64,000 bases of DNA from a methane-oxidizing endosymbiont of Gigantopelta aegis (GTDB lineage: Bacteria > Pseudomonadota > Gammaproteobacteria > Methylococcales > Methylomonadaceae), in contig NZ_JAEHGD010000001.1 in assembly GCF_016097405.1 (NCBI RefSeq), positions 1,671,693 to 1,735,692 of the forward strand, written 5' to 3'. The first letter of the stretch is position 1. The number at the start of each line of letters is the position of its first letter. The position numbers were made by a program, and so were the translations under genes. The notes below the pieces were generated by a model that saw only the letters and a list, made by a program, of their open reading frames with translations, ran no database searches and was not told where the DNA came from. Positions 8,336 to 18,218 of the stretch are shown in pieces.

Positions 8336-8341
8336 ATTATA
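8336..8341 (-). promoter_or_regulatory. Possible -10 element of the soxYZ promoter
   Basis: TATAAT on the minus strand (plus ATTATA), 43 bases upstream of the TTG chosen for soxY. No good -35 hexamer is visible at 16-18 bp, so this is tentative. Confidence 0.3.
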
Positions 8342-8354
8342 TCCTTATACCGGG

Positions 8355-8384
8355 CTGCATAAAACCAGCATCGGTTTTATGCAG
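8355..8384. terminator. Perfect 12-bp hairpin between the RND gene end and soxY
   Basis: CTGCATAAAACC pairs with GGTTTTATGCAG around a 6-base loop. It lies 15 bases past the stop of the efflux pump gene, so it may end or protect that transcript. There is no T run on either side, so it is not a classical intrinsic terminator. Confidence 0.5.
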
Positions 8385-8398
8385 CAGGAAGGGGCGAA

Positions 8399-11300
8399 TT
8401 ATTCCTCTTCAATTTGATCGCGGGGTTTGGGTTTGTTATGCATCAGCAGGAAATAAACCACCGGGATAACGACTAGTGAAAACAGGGTGGAAGCGATAAT
8501 GCCGAAGACAAAACTCCAGGCTAACCCTGAAAAGATTGGATCCAGAACAATGATAGCCGATCCGAAAACAGCCGCGGCCGCAGTCAGGAAAATCGGTGTC
8601 ATCCGAACGGCGCCGGCTTCAATCAAGGCTTCGGCCAGGGTGGTTTCTTCATCCCGGTTCCAGGCGCGTTCAATAAAGTCGATTAGAATGATTGAATTAC
8701 GCACGACGATACCAGCGAGTGCAATCATGCCGATCATGGCGGTCGCGGTAAAATAAATCGGGGTGGCGTAGCCTGCAACGGGCTCGGTAAACAGGTTGAT
8801 AAACCAGAATCCCGGCATGATGCCGATGACGGTCAGCGGAATGGCAATCATCATGACGCCAGGAATGCCGAGTGAGCCGGTTTGCGCAACTAGCAAGACA
8901 TAAATCATGATTAACGCGGCGGCAAAGGCCAAACCTAAATCGCGAAAGACATCGACGGTGATTTTCCATTCGCCTTCGCCGGACATTTCAACCCGGTAGC
9001 CTGGGGGTAACGGCTTTTCGTCCAGGCTGGCATACATATCGAGTACCGCTTCGGCCGGTGCACGTCCGGCCATTTCAGCGGTAATATACATCAATCGATG
9101 CAGGTTTTTATGATAGATCGTCTGATCCCCCCATTCATTTTGCATACTACCGATTTCACTCAATGGGATCAGTTTTCCCGAAGCCGTTTTAACCCTGAGC
9201 GTCAATAAATCGGTGGCGGATGAACGTAATGCCCTAGGCAGTTGTACATTGATTAACAGGGGTTTGCGTTCACTGACAATATGAACTGAGCCTGTCACTT
9301 GTCCGTTTAATGCCGTTTTTAGGGTGTTCGCAACCTGGGTGACGGTGACGCCATGCTGTGCCGCTTTTTCCCTGTTTAGAATAAAATGTACTTGTTTATG
9401 CGGTTCATCAATCATGTCATCGATATCGACGACACCCGCAAATTGTTGCAGCCGGTTTTTGACATCATTCGAAACCCGGACAATATCGTTGTAACTGGCC
9501 TGAGGAGGCCCATAAACTTCAGCCACAACGGTTGCCAGAACCGGCGGACCCGGGGGCAATTCCACAATTTTAATATTAGCGCCATACTGTTGTTCAATAC
9601 GGTCTATTTCAGGGCGAATACGCAAGGCAATTTTATGCGACGAAAATTCGCGTTTTTCCTTTTCCACCAGGTTGATGCGGATATCGCCGACATAACTGCC
9701 CTGACGCAGATAATAATGGCGCACCATGCCATTGAAATCCATCGGTGAGGCTAGGCCGATATAGGATTCAAAATCGGTGACTTCATTGACTGTCGCCAGA
9801 TACTGTTCCACGGCGCGTGCGACGGCATCGGTCTGCTCCAACGTGGCGCTGCGCGGCATATCGATAATAAGCTGTAATTCATTTTATTATCGAATGGCAA
9901 TAATTTCAAGGGCACAGCTCGAGTGACGGCCAACAGCGTCGCACCGACAAAGGCGATGAAAATCACCAGCAGAAACCAACGACTGCGAGCAGGTGTTTTA
10001 ATAAGTGGCGACAGTGTCTTGCTGTACCACCGGTAAGGCCGTGATTTTTTTAAGTCGAAAGGCTTGTCATGCTGCTTGCCATAATCTTTTTTGAGTAGTT
10101 TGTAGCTGGCCCACGGGGTGACAGTGAAGGCGATGATCAGCGATAACAGCATTGCGACCGGTACATTGAAGGCCATAGGCGCCATATAAGGCCCCATCAT
10201 GCCGGTAATATAAAACATCGGAATAAAAGACAGAATGACGGCGAAGGTGGCGACGATGGTCGGTGGCCGGACTTCATCGACAGCGGTCAACAAGGCACGC
10301 AAAGGCGGCTCTTTTTTCATTTTATAATGACGATGGATATTTTCTACATCAACGATAGGGTCGTCCACCAGTAAGCCTAGCGACAGAATCAAGGCGAATA
10401 GAGTTACGCGGTTGATAGTGTAGCCAAAAAGCAGATCGCACAGCAGCGTGATGGCAAAGGTCAACGGTACCGCGATAGAGACAATGAATGATTCTTTCAG
10501 TCCGAGGGTCATGGCCAGCAACACAATGATGGTGATGATCGCGATACCAAGATGTTCGACCAGTTCGTTAACCTTGTGATTCGCTGTTTCGCCATAATTT
10601 CGGGTGATATTGATTAACACATCATCTGGAATCAGGCTGCCTTGCAACTGTTCGGTCAGGGCCAGAACCTCTTCAGCGACGGTAACGGCATTGCTGCCTT
10701 TGCGTTTGGCAACGGCAATCGTGACCATTTGCCGGCTTTCACCCGTAGTAGCTTGTGGGCCAACGGCATGTCCGACCCGTTTCATGTCTTTGACGGCAGG
10801 TCCGAAACCGATTCGGGTGTAATGATTAGGGTCTTCCGGGCCGTCCATAATAGTGGCGACATCACGTAAATAAACCAGCCGGCCATTGACATTTTTAATG
10901 ACTGTAGCGCCGACTTCATCCGGTGTTTTAAAATGTGGCCCGGCTTCTAGCAAAATTTCTTGATTATCGCGTGAAAACGCGCCGGCCTGGAGATTGACAT
11001 TGGTATTGGCTAAGGCTTGTTGAATATCCAGCAATGTGGTTTTGCGCGAAGCCATTTTTGCCGGATCCGGATAGACCGAAATTTTTCGGGCAGCGCCCCC
11101 TACGACCCAGCTTTTACCGACGTTATCGACGCTTCTCAGGCGTTCGAGTAATTCATCGGCAATGCGACGAATGGCCATTGAGTCATAAACCGGGTTTTGC
11201 GGCGACAGGGTCAGAAACACGATAGGAACATCGTCAATCTCGACCGGTTTGACAATCCAGTCGGTGACGCCGGGCGGTACCAAATCCTTGTTCGCCATGA

Positions 11301-11667
11301 TTTTATCCCGAGTTTTGATCAGACTGGCCTCCATGTCTTCACCGACATAATAGCGTACCGTCACCAGCGCTTGTCCCGGGCTGGAGACAGAATAAACATA
11401 TTCTACGCCGGGGATTTGATATAACAGACTTTCCAGTGGTGTGGTCACCAGCATTTCGATTTCTTCACTGGATGCGCCAGGATATTGCACAAATACGTCC
11501 ATCACCGGCACCACAATTTGCGGATCTTCTTCACGTGGTGTCAATACTAGCGCCGCAGCCCCTGCAAAAATGGCGATAATCAAAAACAATAATGAAAGCT
11601 GAGATGTGGTAAACAGCTTGACGATGCGAATGGTCAAGCTGTCGGCATGGTTTTGCTGTTCGCTCAT
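8399..11667 (-). pseudogene. RND-family efflux pump (AcrB/HAE-like), single-base frameshift
   Basis: Two frames together encode about 1,089 residues of an inner membrane proton-driven RND pump. The first (11667 to about 9885) has the N-terminal helix, the porter segments (PGASSEEIEMLVTTPLE), and TM4 with the charged pair in LLVDDPIVDVENIHRHYK. The second (to 8399) resumes with PRSATLEQTDAVARAVEQYL and ends in the last six helices. The frame breaks at 9882-9885, where the sense strand has AAAA and one more A restores LPFDNKNELQLIIDMPR. This may be a real recent mutation or a sequencing error; without correction the pump is inactive. It overlaps the adaptor gene by four bases. Confidence 0.88.
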
Positions 11668-12749
11668 TGCTGTAAACCTGTATTGATCAGAATGGTTTCA
11701 CCTTCCCGTAGACCGGATAATACTTCGACCTTATCGCCGTAACGTTTACCGGTACGAATATGGCGGGTATAAACTTGATCGTTTTCAACAATTTTTATCG
11801 CCTCCAACTGACCGAAATGGAGTACGGCAGAGGCCGGAATCAGAATAATTTGCAGGTCTTTTTCACAGCTTTGTTCCATCCAGGCAAACAAGCCGGGAAC
11901 CAGGCCTTCCGATGAAGGTAAGCTGGCCTTGATCAATTGCGTATGCGTGAACGGGTCGATTTCTGGGACAATTTCATCGACGGTCGCAAGTAAGGTACGA
12001 TTTAAGGCATCGATGCGTACATTGATTTTCATGCCTAAGTGAATGCGTTTAGCGCAATGGGTCGGAATAGCCGCTTCCGCCCTCAGGTCATCGGCTTTTT
12101 GAATGACAACCACAGCAACACCGGGCAGACCCATGTCGCCTGGTTCTTGCAAGCGTTCGCTGACGATGCCATCAAAAGGGGCTTTGAGAATATTTTCGTT
12201 TAAATTAGCGCGTATGCGTTTTACCCGGCCTAATGCCTGATTAACCATGGCGCGAGCACTGCGGGCCTGGGCGATGATGGCATCATAGTTTTGCCGGGTT
12301 GCTGCACCCTGGCTGAACAGTTTTTTAATGCGTTTTTCATCGGCAATCGCTTGCGCGGCTTGCGCACGCGCCGCATTTAGCGCGGATTGGGCTTCTTGAA
12401 AGGCGGCCTCAAGATCAGATTTGTCCAGAACCGCTACAATATCGCCTTGTTTGACACTGTCGCCGGCATTGACCTTGACTTCAAGAATCCGGCCGCTGAA
12501 TTTAGGTGCAATGCGCGCGACACTACGGGATTTTATCGCGCCCGGCCAGGCGATCACATTGCCGCTCAGCTGTTTTCCGACGGTCAGGGTTTTGGCGCCG
12601 ACGGGAAGTGGCGATAGTTTTCTTTCGGTATTGCCGGGTGGCACCTTGTCAGGGCCGCCGATGATGCCTAAAGAAAGCAGTATGGCAAAAAGCAAAAGGG
12701 TGATAGCGGCCGTATTGATGAGCCATTTTTTTTGTAGCAAAGTATGCAT
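11664..12749 (-). CDS. RND efflux periplasmic adaptor subunit (membrane fusion protein)
   Basis: The 361-residue adaptor joins pump and outer membrane channel. It has one N-terminal membrane or signal-anchor helix. A lipoyl half-motif (GRILEVKVNAGDSVKQGDIVAVLD) follows, then a long alpha-hairpin rich in Ala/Gln (residues about 115-180), the second lipoyl half (LKAPFDGIVSERL), a beta-barrel domain and the C-terminal domain ending GLREGETILINTG. It starts three bases after the tolC-like gene and overlaps the pump gene as ATGA. No lipobox Cys is visible. The substrate cannot be inferred. Confidence 0.9.
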   Translation of the reverse strand: MHTLLQKKWLINTAAITLLLFAILLSLGIIGGPDKVPPGNTERKLSPLPVGAKTLTVGKQLSGNVIAWPGAIKSRSVARIAPKFSGRILEVKVNAGDSVKQGDIVAVLDKSDLEAAFQEAQSALNAARAQAAQAIADEKRIKKLFSQGAATRQNYDAIIAQARSARAMVNQALGRVKRIRANLNENILKAPFDGIVSERLQEPGDMGLPGVAVVVIQKADDLRAEAAIPTHCAKRIHLGMKINVRIDALNRTLLATVDEIVPEIDPFTHTQLIKASLPSSEGLVPGLFAWMEQSCEKDLQIILIPASAVLHFGQLEAIKIVENDQVYTRHIRTGKRYGDKVEVLSGLREGETILINTGLQQ

Positions 12750-12752
12750 GAT

Positions 12753-14102
12753 TTAATCCCTGTTTGATCCGATGGCTTGATTGAGTTGCGCCTGTGCACT
12801 GAGTGCGTCAAAGTAGGCGGCAATGTGGCGGGCATGGGCCTGATCGCGAGCCACCTGAGCTTCAATAAAACGAGTGACGGTGACGACGCCTGAATCGCGT
12901 TGCGCAGTAACCATGCGTAAGGCTTCTTCTGCCGCAGCAACGGAAGCTTTAGCGACATTGACCCGGTTCAACGCTTCAGTGAGTTTTAAACGCGCTGATT
13001 TGACGTCATTTTCAATTTGTAGCCGGGTTTTGGTCAGGTTTTTACGCGCGATAGCGAGTTGGTGTTTAGCCTGGTCAACTTTGGCGCTATCACGAAAGCC
13101 GCTGAATAAAGACATTTCGACCATCACTCCGGCGGTCACATTATCCCGGTTGGTGCTGAAATCGATGTCTTTGCTGTCTGAGCCATAATTGACATAAGCG
13201 CTGGCGCTGGGCAAATGAACGCCTTGAGCGGCGCGTAATTTCTGCCTGGCCATTTGCAAACGTTTATCGGCTGCCCGATAATCTGGACGTTGCTGCATGG
13301 CTTTGGCTAGAAGCTGGGTAAAATCTTCCGGGGTTTCCGGTAATTTGGGCTTATGACTTGAATCTAACGTCAGTGCTTGTTCTGCCGTCAAACCCATTAA
13401 AATTTTAAGGCTGGTCTTTATCAGTTCCACCGTATTGGCGGCGTGAATTTCCTGATCATGTGCGGCGGCGGCCTGAACTTCTAAGGACAGGACGTCGGAT
13501 TTTAATTCAGTGCCGGCGGCATAGCGCAAGCGGCTTTGTTTTAATTCGCTTTCAACCGCCTCAATGGCATGCAAAGCGACTTTATGATTTTCCAGTGCAG
13601 CAAGATAATGATAAAAACTGCGGGTGACCATTTCGATTAATTGGTTGCGCACCGTGGTTTTATCGAATTGGGCAGCATCGACCGCCGATTGTGCCGCCTT
13701 GCTGCCATAATAATCTTGACCGCCACGGAACAAGGAATATTGTAGACTGATTTCAGGGCGGTAATTATCGACCCCGCCCGGATGGTTGAAATCGGTGCCG
13801 CCGGTCAGGTTAAGACGGCGTTGAGCAATAATCATGGCAAAGGCGCGGGCTGGATTGTCGGAATGTTCATAACCCAAACGTGCTTTGACTTCCGGGTAAA
13901 AGGCAGACAGCGCTTGGTCTAATTGTGCTTCAGCCTGTTGGATTCTGTTTTGCATGATTTGCAAATCAGGATTATGCAGCAAAGCGTAATCAATGGCTTG
14001 TTGCAGGGTAAACGATTCAGGTGTCAGGGTGTTGGCCATCGGAAACGTGCTTATCCCCAAACAAAGGCCAGCTAAAGCCAGGATTTTTTTTGCATAACGC
14101 AT
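12753..14102 (-). CDS. TolC-family outer membrane efflux protein
   Basis: The 449-residue protein begins with a signal peptide (ILALAGLCLGISTFPMANT) and has the two tandem OEP repeats of TolC-type channels. Each repeat starts with an ALxHNPDLQ-like helix and contains Ala/Gln-rich coiled helices; the second includes EMSLFSGFRDSAKVDQA. It is the first gene of the three-gene efflux operon on the minus strand. About 55 bases separate it from the divergent thioredoxin-like gene, so the promoters of both lie there. Confidence 0.9.
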   Translation of the reverse strand: MRYAKKILALAGLCLGISTFPMANTLTPESFTLQQAIDYALLHNPDLQIMQNRIQQAEAQLDQALSAFYPEVKARLGYEHSDNPARAFAMIIAQRRLNLTGGTDFNHPGGVDNYRPEISLQYSLFRGGQDYYGSKAAQSAVDAAQFDKTTVRNQLIEMVTRSFYHYLAALENHKVALHAIEAVESELKQSRLRYAAGTELKSDVLSLEVQAAAAHDQEIHAANTVELIKTSLKILMGLTAEQALTLDSSHKPKLPETPEDFTQLLAKAMQQRPDYRAADKRLQMARQKLRAAQGVHLPSASAYVNYGSDSKDIDFSTNRDNVTAGVMVEMSLFSGFRDSAKVDQAKHQLAIARKNLTKTRLQIENDVKSARLKLTEALNRVNVAKASVAAAEEALRMVTAQRDSGVVTVTRFIEAQVARDQAHARHIAAYFDALSAQAQLNQAIGSNRD

Positions 14103-14158
14103 AATGAATTCCAGAAAAAACAGTATTTTAATAGGTAGTAATATTCTATACTAAAAAA

Positions 14159-14698
14159 ATGTACGGACTCAATGGTTTTAAATCTTACTTTTTGAAAACA
14201 ACCCTCGGCGTAATTATAGGGCTGATTGGCTTATTTACCCAGCCTGCTGGTGCTGAATCGAAGTCGATTGATAATGCCTGGAAGCTTAAGCCCCTTGTGT
14301 TGAATGATTTACAAGGCAAGCCGCATAATCTTTATGACTGGCATGGCAAGGTCATTTTATTGAATTTCTGGGCAACGTGGTGCGGGCCATGCCAGGTGGA
14401 GATTCCAGATTTGATACGCTGGCAACGCGATTACGCAGGCAAAGGCCTTCAGGTTGTCAGCGTAGGGCTGGATGAGGTTCGGAAACTGAAAAACTTTGTT
14501 CGTACCGTCGGCATCAATTATCCGGTTCTACAGGCTGACCCGGAACAGCAATATAGCCTGCTACGGCAATGGGGCGACCCATTTGGCGTATTACCCTTTA
14601 GCGTTGTAATTGGGCAAGATGGACATTTAATTTTTATGCAGCAAGGTGTTTTCAGGCAGGAGGCGTTTGATCGCTTTGTGAAGCCATTGCTTAATTAG
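14159..14698 (+). CDS. TlpA/ResA-like periplasmic thiol-disulfide protein
   Basis: The 179-residue thioredoxin-fold protein has an N-terminal signal or anchor segment (FLKTTLGVIIGLIGLFTQPAGA) and the redox motif WCGPC in LLNFWATWCGPCQVEIPDL. A cis-Pro loop follows in GVLPFSVVI. Such proteins reduce apocytochrome Cys pairs or other periplasmic thiols. It stands alone between the efflux operon and a small secreted protein gene, so the partner is unknown. Confidence 0.9.
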   Translation: MYGLNGFKSYFLKTTLGVIIGLIGLFTQPAGAESKSIDNAWKLKPLVLNDLQGKPHNLYDWHGKVILLNFWATWCGPCQVEIPDLIRWQRDYAGKGLQVVSVGLDEVRKLKNFVRTVGINYPVLQADPEQQYSLLRQWGDPFGVLPFSVVIGQDGHLIFMQQGVFRQEAFDRFVKPLLN

Positions 14699-14815
14699 TT
14701 CAATACCGCTTTCATAATAGGCTGCAACTGTCTGAAAATAAGAAACTTTGGACGCTTGTCGGCAAATTCGCGTAAAATTAAGTGCTTGAATATCCATAAA
14801 TTATGAGGGGATGTT

Positions 14816-15199
14816 ATGAAAAAGTTTTTAATGTGTGTTGTGTTGAGTGTGGGATTCAGCGCACTTAGCTATGCCAATGAGAGTGAGTGGGATGGGTCTG
14901 TGCTAGATGATGCTACGATCAAAAAAATTCAAGGTGCGCAGTTTAACTATAAAAGCTGTGTCGCCAAAGAAATGCAAAAGAAAGGCTATGCCAGTATCGA
15001 GAGTAGAACGGCGACAGGTGCCATTATCAAACAATGTGAGCCGGTGCTGGCCGATATGCGGAAAGTTTATCTGGAGGCAAAAGTACCTGCCGTCATCGCC
15101 GACCGGCATTTGAAAACGATGCGGATTAAATTAACGCGGCGATTGTTGAAGCAGTTAATGTATCAGGAAGCGGCAAAAGCGGCGGGAAATATTAAGTAA
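14816..15199 (+). CDS. Small secreted protein of unknown function
   Basis: The 127-residue protein has a clear signal peptide (MKKFLMCVVLSVGFSALSYA, cut before NES). The mature part is mainly helical and basic at its C-terminus. Two Cys residues (KSCVAKEM and KQCEPVL), about 35 apart, could form a disulfide. I do not recognise a domain. GAGGGG lies upstream of the ATG at good distance. It is followed after 11 bases by the DUF2760 gene and probably shares its transcript with the Hsp70 pair. Confidence 0.75.
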   Translation: MKKFLMCVVLSVGFSALSYANESEWDGSVLDDATIKKIQGAQFNYKSCVAKEMQKKGYASIESRTATGAIIKQCEPVLADMRKVYLEAKVPAVIADRHLKTMRIKLTRRLLKQLMYQEAAKAAGNIK

Positions 15200-15210
15200 G
15201 GAATGAAGAA

Positions 15211-15894
15211 ATGAATAATGTTTATAGCATTGATTTGTCACTACGACCGACAACCTTTGATTTGTGGCATGTTTGTTTGGCGGCAACGGTGGTTTTGTTG
15301 GCCTTTATTCTGATTGCGGTATTGTTGTCGGTGCTAATAGGTCACAGGCGCTGCGTCAAGAAAGCAGAGCAAATGCGTCAGCAAATGGCGGCGAACGAAC
15401 CTGAAACTAAAGTGGTTGAAAAAATTGTTGAAGTTGAAAAGGTGGTTGAAGTTCCAGTTGAAAAGATAGTCGAAGTGCCGGGGCCTGCACCAGAGCCTGT
15501 TGTACTGAAAGAAGCGACACCTGAGGCAGCGTTACAATTGCTGGGGATGTTGCAAAAAGAAGCGCGTTTTATCGATTTTATCAATGAAGATGTCAGTCAA
15601 TATGGGGATGCCGATGTGGGTGTTGCCGCTCGGGTGGTTCATGAAGGCTGTAAAAAAGTGATTGATGAACATTTTAGTTTGACCACAATCCGTCAGGAAA
15701 CAGAAGGCAGTAAAGTGACGTTGGACGAAGGGTTTAATTCGGCCGAGATTCGTTTGACAGGGAATATTGTCGGCAAACCGCCTTTTACCGGCACATTGAT
15801 TCATAAAGGCTGGCGTGTTACTGAATATCATTTGCCGAAATTAACAGAAAAGCATGACCCGAAAATTATTGCCCCGGCTGAGGTTGAGTTATGA
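15211..15894 (+). CDS. DUF2760 membrane-anchored protein
   Basis: The 227-residue protein has one membrane helix (residues about 20-43), then a Val/Glu-rich repeat built from VEKIVEVEKVVEVP-like units, a Pro-rich hinge, and a C-terminal DUF2760 domain (ALQLLGMLQKEARFIDFI through HKGWRVTEYHLPKL). This family is known mostly as the upstream neighbour of Hsp70-like genes, as here, where the two overlap by four bases (ATGA). A role as a membrane-tethered partner of the Hsp70 is an inference from this pairing. Confidence 0.82.
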   Translation: MNNVYSIDLSLRPTTFDLWHVCLAATVVLLAFILIAVLLSVLIGHRRCVKKAEQMRQQMAANEPETKVVEKIVEVEKVVEVPVEKIVEVPGPAPEPVVLKEATPEAALQLLGMLQKEARFIDFINEDVSQYGDADVGVAARVVHEGCKKVIDEHFSLTTIRQETEGSKVTLDEGFNSAEIRLTGNIVGKPPFTGTLIHKGWRVTEYHLPKLTEKHDPKIIAPAEVEL

Positions 15895-17828
15895 GTGAGT
15901 TGTTTGGACATGTCACTAATCAGGATGAGGCTGATAATCAGTCGCTTGAGTCGCAGAATTATGACGCTGAAGCACACAGAGATTCCGAAGGTCCGCGTTA
16001 TTCCGTTGGTATAGACCTGGGAACGACGCACAGCGTCTTGTCCTATGTTGACTTGCATCAATCCGACGATGAAGTTGTGCAGGATGTTATGGCGGTTCCG
16101 CAATTGATTGCGCCAGGTGAAGTTGAGGAAAGAGAGCAGCTGCCTTCATTTATCTATTTGCCCCATGAGGCGGAGATTTCCGAGGGTGAAACGGCATTGC
16201 CGTGGACTGAAAAACCCGACTTTTTGGTGGGCGAAATTGCCCGTAATCTGGGTGGAAAAACACCGATTCGTCTGGTGGCCAGTGCAAAAAGCTGGCTGTG
16301 TCATGCGGGCGTAGATTGTAAGCAAGCAATTTTGCCAGCCGATGCGCCGGATGAAGTGGAAAAAGTATCACCATTTCAAGCAACCCAGGCCTATTTGCAG
16401 CATCTGGTGGATGCCTGGACCTATGAACATCCCGATGCCGATTTAGCTACGCAGGATGTCACCATTACGGTTCCGGCTTCATTTGATCCGGCTGCACGTG
16501 AACTAACGGCTGAAGCCGCGCGCTCAGTAGGATTGAATCAGGCTATTTTGTTGGAGGAGCCGCAATCGGCGCTGTATAGCTGGATTGAGAACAGCGAAGG
16601 CGACTGGCGGAATCATGTCAATGTCGGCGATATTATTCTGGTTGTCGATATCGGTGGTGGAACGACCGATTTATCCTTGATCGCTGTTACCGATCACGAG
16701 GGTAATCTGGAGCTTAACCGTGTTGCTGTCGGCGACCATATTTTGTTAGGTGGGGATAATATGGATTTGGCTTTGGCCTATGCGGTTAAAGCCAAGCTCG
16801 AGAAAGACTGTGGTAAGCGATTGGAAGCCTGGCAGGTTCAATCTTTGACCCATGCGTGCCGTGATGCGAAGGAAAAACTATTTAATGATCCCGAGCTAGA
16901 TAGTATTCCATTGGTGGTGGCTAATCGGGGTTCATCGTTAATCGGTGGCAGCCTCAGAACTGAATTGACACGGGATGAGTTAAATCAGATTCTAGTTGAA
17001 GGTTTTCTACCTGAAGTCCCTATCTCGGAAAAGCCAATTTCACGGCCACGGTCAGGGCTACGATCTCAAGGTTTGCCGTATGCGCAAGATGCGGGTATTA
17101 CCCGTCATTTGGCGGCGTTTTTAACCAAGCAAGTCGCCGCAACCGATGAACTGGATGATATAAAATTACCGGAAAATGCGTCATTTTTACATCCTAGCGC
17201 GGTGCTGTTTAATGGTGGTGTGTTAAAGGCACAGGTTTTGGCCGAGCGGCTGATGGCGATTATCAATAGCTGGTTGCAAGCCGAACAGGCACCGGATGCG
17301 CGATTGTTACAAGGCGCCGACCTGGACCTGGCGGTCGCCCGAGGCGCGGCTTATTATGGCTTTGTTCGCAAAGGCAAAGGCGTTCGTATTAAAGGCGGCA
17401 CTGCGGCATCCTATTATGTCGGCGTCGAGAGCGCTATGCCGGCCGTTCCCGGCATGCCGCCGGAAATAGAAGCGTTGTGTATTGCGCCATTCGGGATGGA
17501 AGAGGGGACCGAAGAAGCCTTACCTGATGATGTGTTTGGTCTGGTAGTTGGCGAGCCAGTTAGGTTCCGCTTTTTTGCCTCGAAAAGCCGACGGGAAGAT
17601 AAGGTCGGAACACGGCTGGATTTCTGGACTGAAGATGAGCTCGAAGAGCTGGATGAAATCGAAATCACTTTGCCGGATGAGGGGCGGAAAGCGGGTGAAG
17701 TTGTGCCTGTTCATCTATCTGCCGCCGTGACTGAAGTTGGAACCTTGGAGTTGCATGCTGTTTCTCAGCAGGATGGGCGACGTTGGAAAATTGAGTTTGA
17801 TGTTCGCGCAGGCGAAGAATCCAGCTAA
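15891..17828 (+). CDS. Hsp70-family (DnaK-like) ATPase paired with DUF2760
   Basis: The 645-residue Hsp70-like protein has the actin-fold ATPase motifs VGIDLGTTHSVLSYVDL (about residue 40), VVDIGGGTTDLSLI and FNGGVLKAQVLAERL. After the nucleotide domain comes a beta-rich C-terminal part that lacks the DnaK lid and EEVD-like tail. It is therefore a specialised Hsp70, not the general chaperone DnaK. In many proteobacteria a second Hsp70-like gene follows this pair; here a terminator follows instead. Clients and co-chaperones are unknown. Confidence 0.88.
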   Translation: MSELFGHVTNQDEADNQSLESQNYDAEAHRDSEGPRYSVGIDLGTTHSVLSYVDLHQSDDEVVQDVMAVPQLIAPGEVEEREQLPSFIYLPHEAEISEGETALPWTEKPDFLVGEIARNLGGKTPIRLVASAKSWLCHAGVDCKQAILPADAPDEVEKVSPFQATQAYLQHLVDAWTYEHPDADLATQDVTITVPASFDPAARELTAEAARSVGLNQAILLEEPQSALYSWIENSEGDWRNHVNVGDIILVVDIGGGTTDLSLIAVTDHEGNLELNRVAVGDHILLGGDNMDLALAYAVKAKLEKDCGKRLEAWQVQSLTHACRDAKEKLFNDPELDSIPLVVANRGSSLIGGSLRTELTRDELNQILVEGFLPEVPISEKPISRPRSGLRSQGLPYAQDAGITRHLAAFLTKQVAATDELDDIKLPENASFLHPSAVLFNGGVLKAQVLAERLMAIINSWLQAEQAPDARLLQGADLDLAVARGAAYYGFVRKGKGVRIKGGTAASYYVGVESAMPAVPGMPPEIEALCIAPFGMEEGTEEALPDDVFGLVVGEPVRFRFFASKSRREDKVGTRLDFWTEDELEELDEIEITLPDEGRKAGEVVPVHLSAAVTEVGTLELHAVSQQDGRRWKIEFDVRAGEESS

Positions 17829-17946
17829 CCTGGTTGAGCTATACAATAACAACTGAGTAGTTAGTGTAAATAAGAAATGTGATGGTTTTTTATATTTACT
17901 TATCAATTACTTATCGTTTGTTGTTGATGAATCTGGGTTAAATGAT

Positions 17947-17979
17947 AATCCCCGGCCTATCTCCGTCGGGGATTTTTTT
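17947..17979 (+). terminator. Intrinsic terminator after the Hsp70 gene
   Basis: AATCCCCG pairs with CGGGGATT around a 12-base loop, followed by a run of seven Ts (17973-17979). Confidence 0.85.
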
Positions 17980-17990
17980 GAGTGTATTAC

Positions 17991-18019
17991 TGGACTGAAG
18001 GAATAAAGGTCATTATAAT
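17991..18019 (+). promoter_or_regulatory. tRNA-Phe promoter
   Basis: TGGACT (17991-17996), a 17-base spacer and a perfect TATAAT (18014-18019) sit 24 bases before the tRNA 5' end. Confidence 0.7.
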
Positions 18020-18042
18020 ACACCGCTCTTTTGAACAAGAAA

Positions 18043-18118
<76 letters not shown>

Positions 18119-18218
18119 TTCTTGTGCTGTCCTAATCTTCCTCCCATTTTTAAAAGCCTATCGGCCACGCTTTTCAGCGTGTATGATAAAGCTCTGTCTT
18201 GTTTTTGTTGCTTAGCTT

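Noticed and set aside
18119-18218. Molybdenum cofactor riboswitch before moaA
   Set aside because: Only 100 bases after the tRNA and no matching fold; just a small CACGC/GCGTG hairpin.
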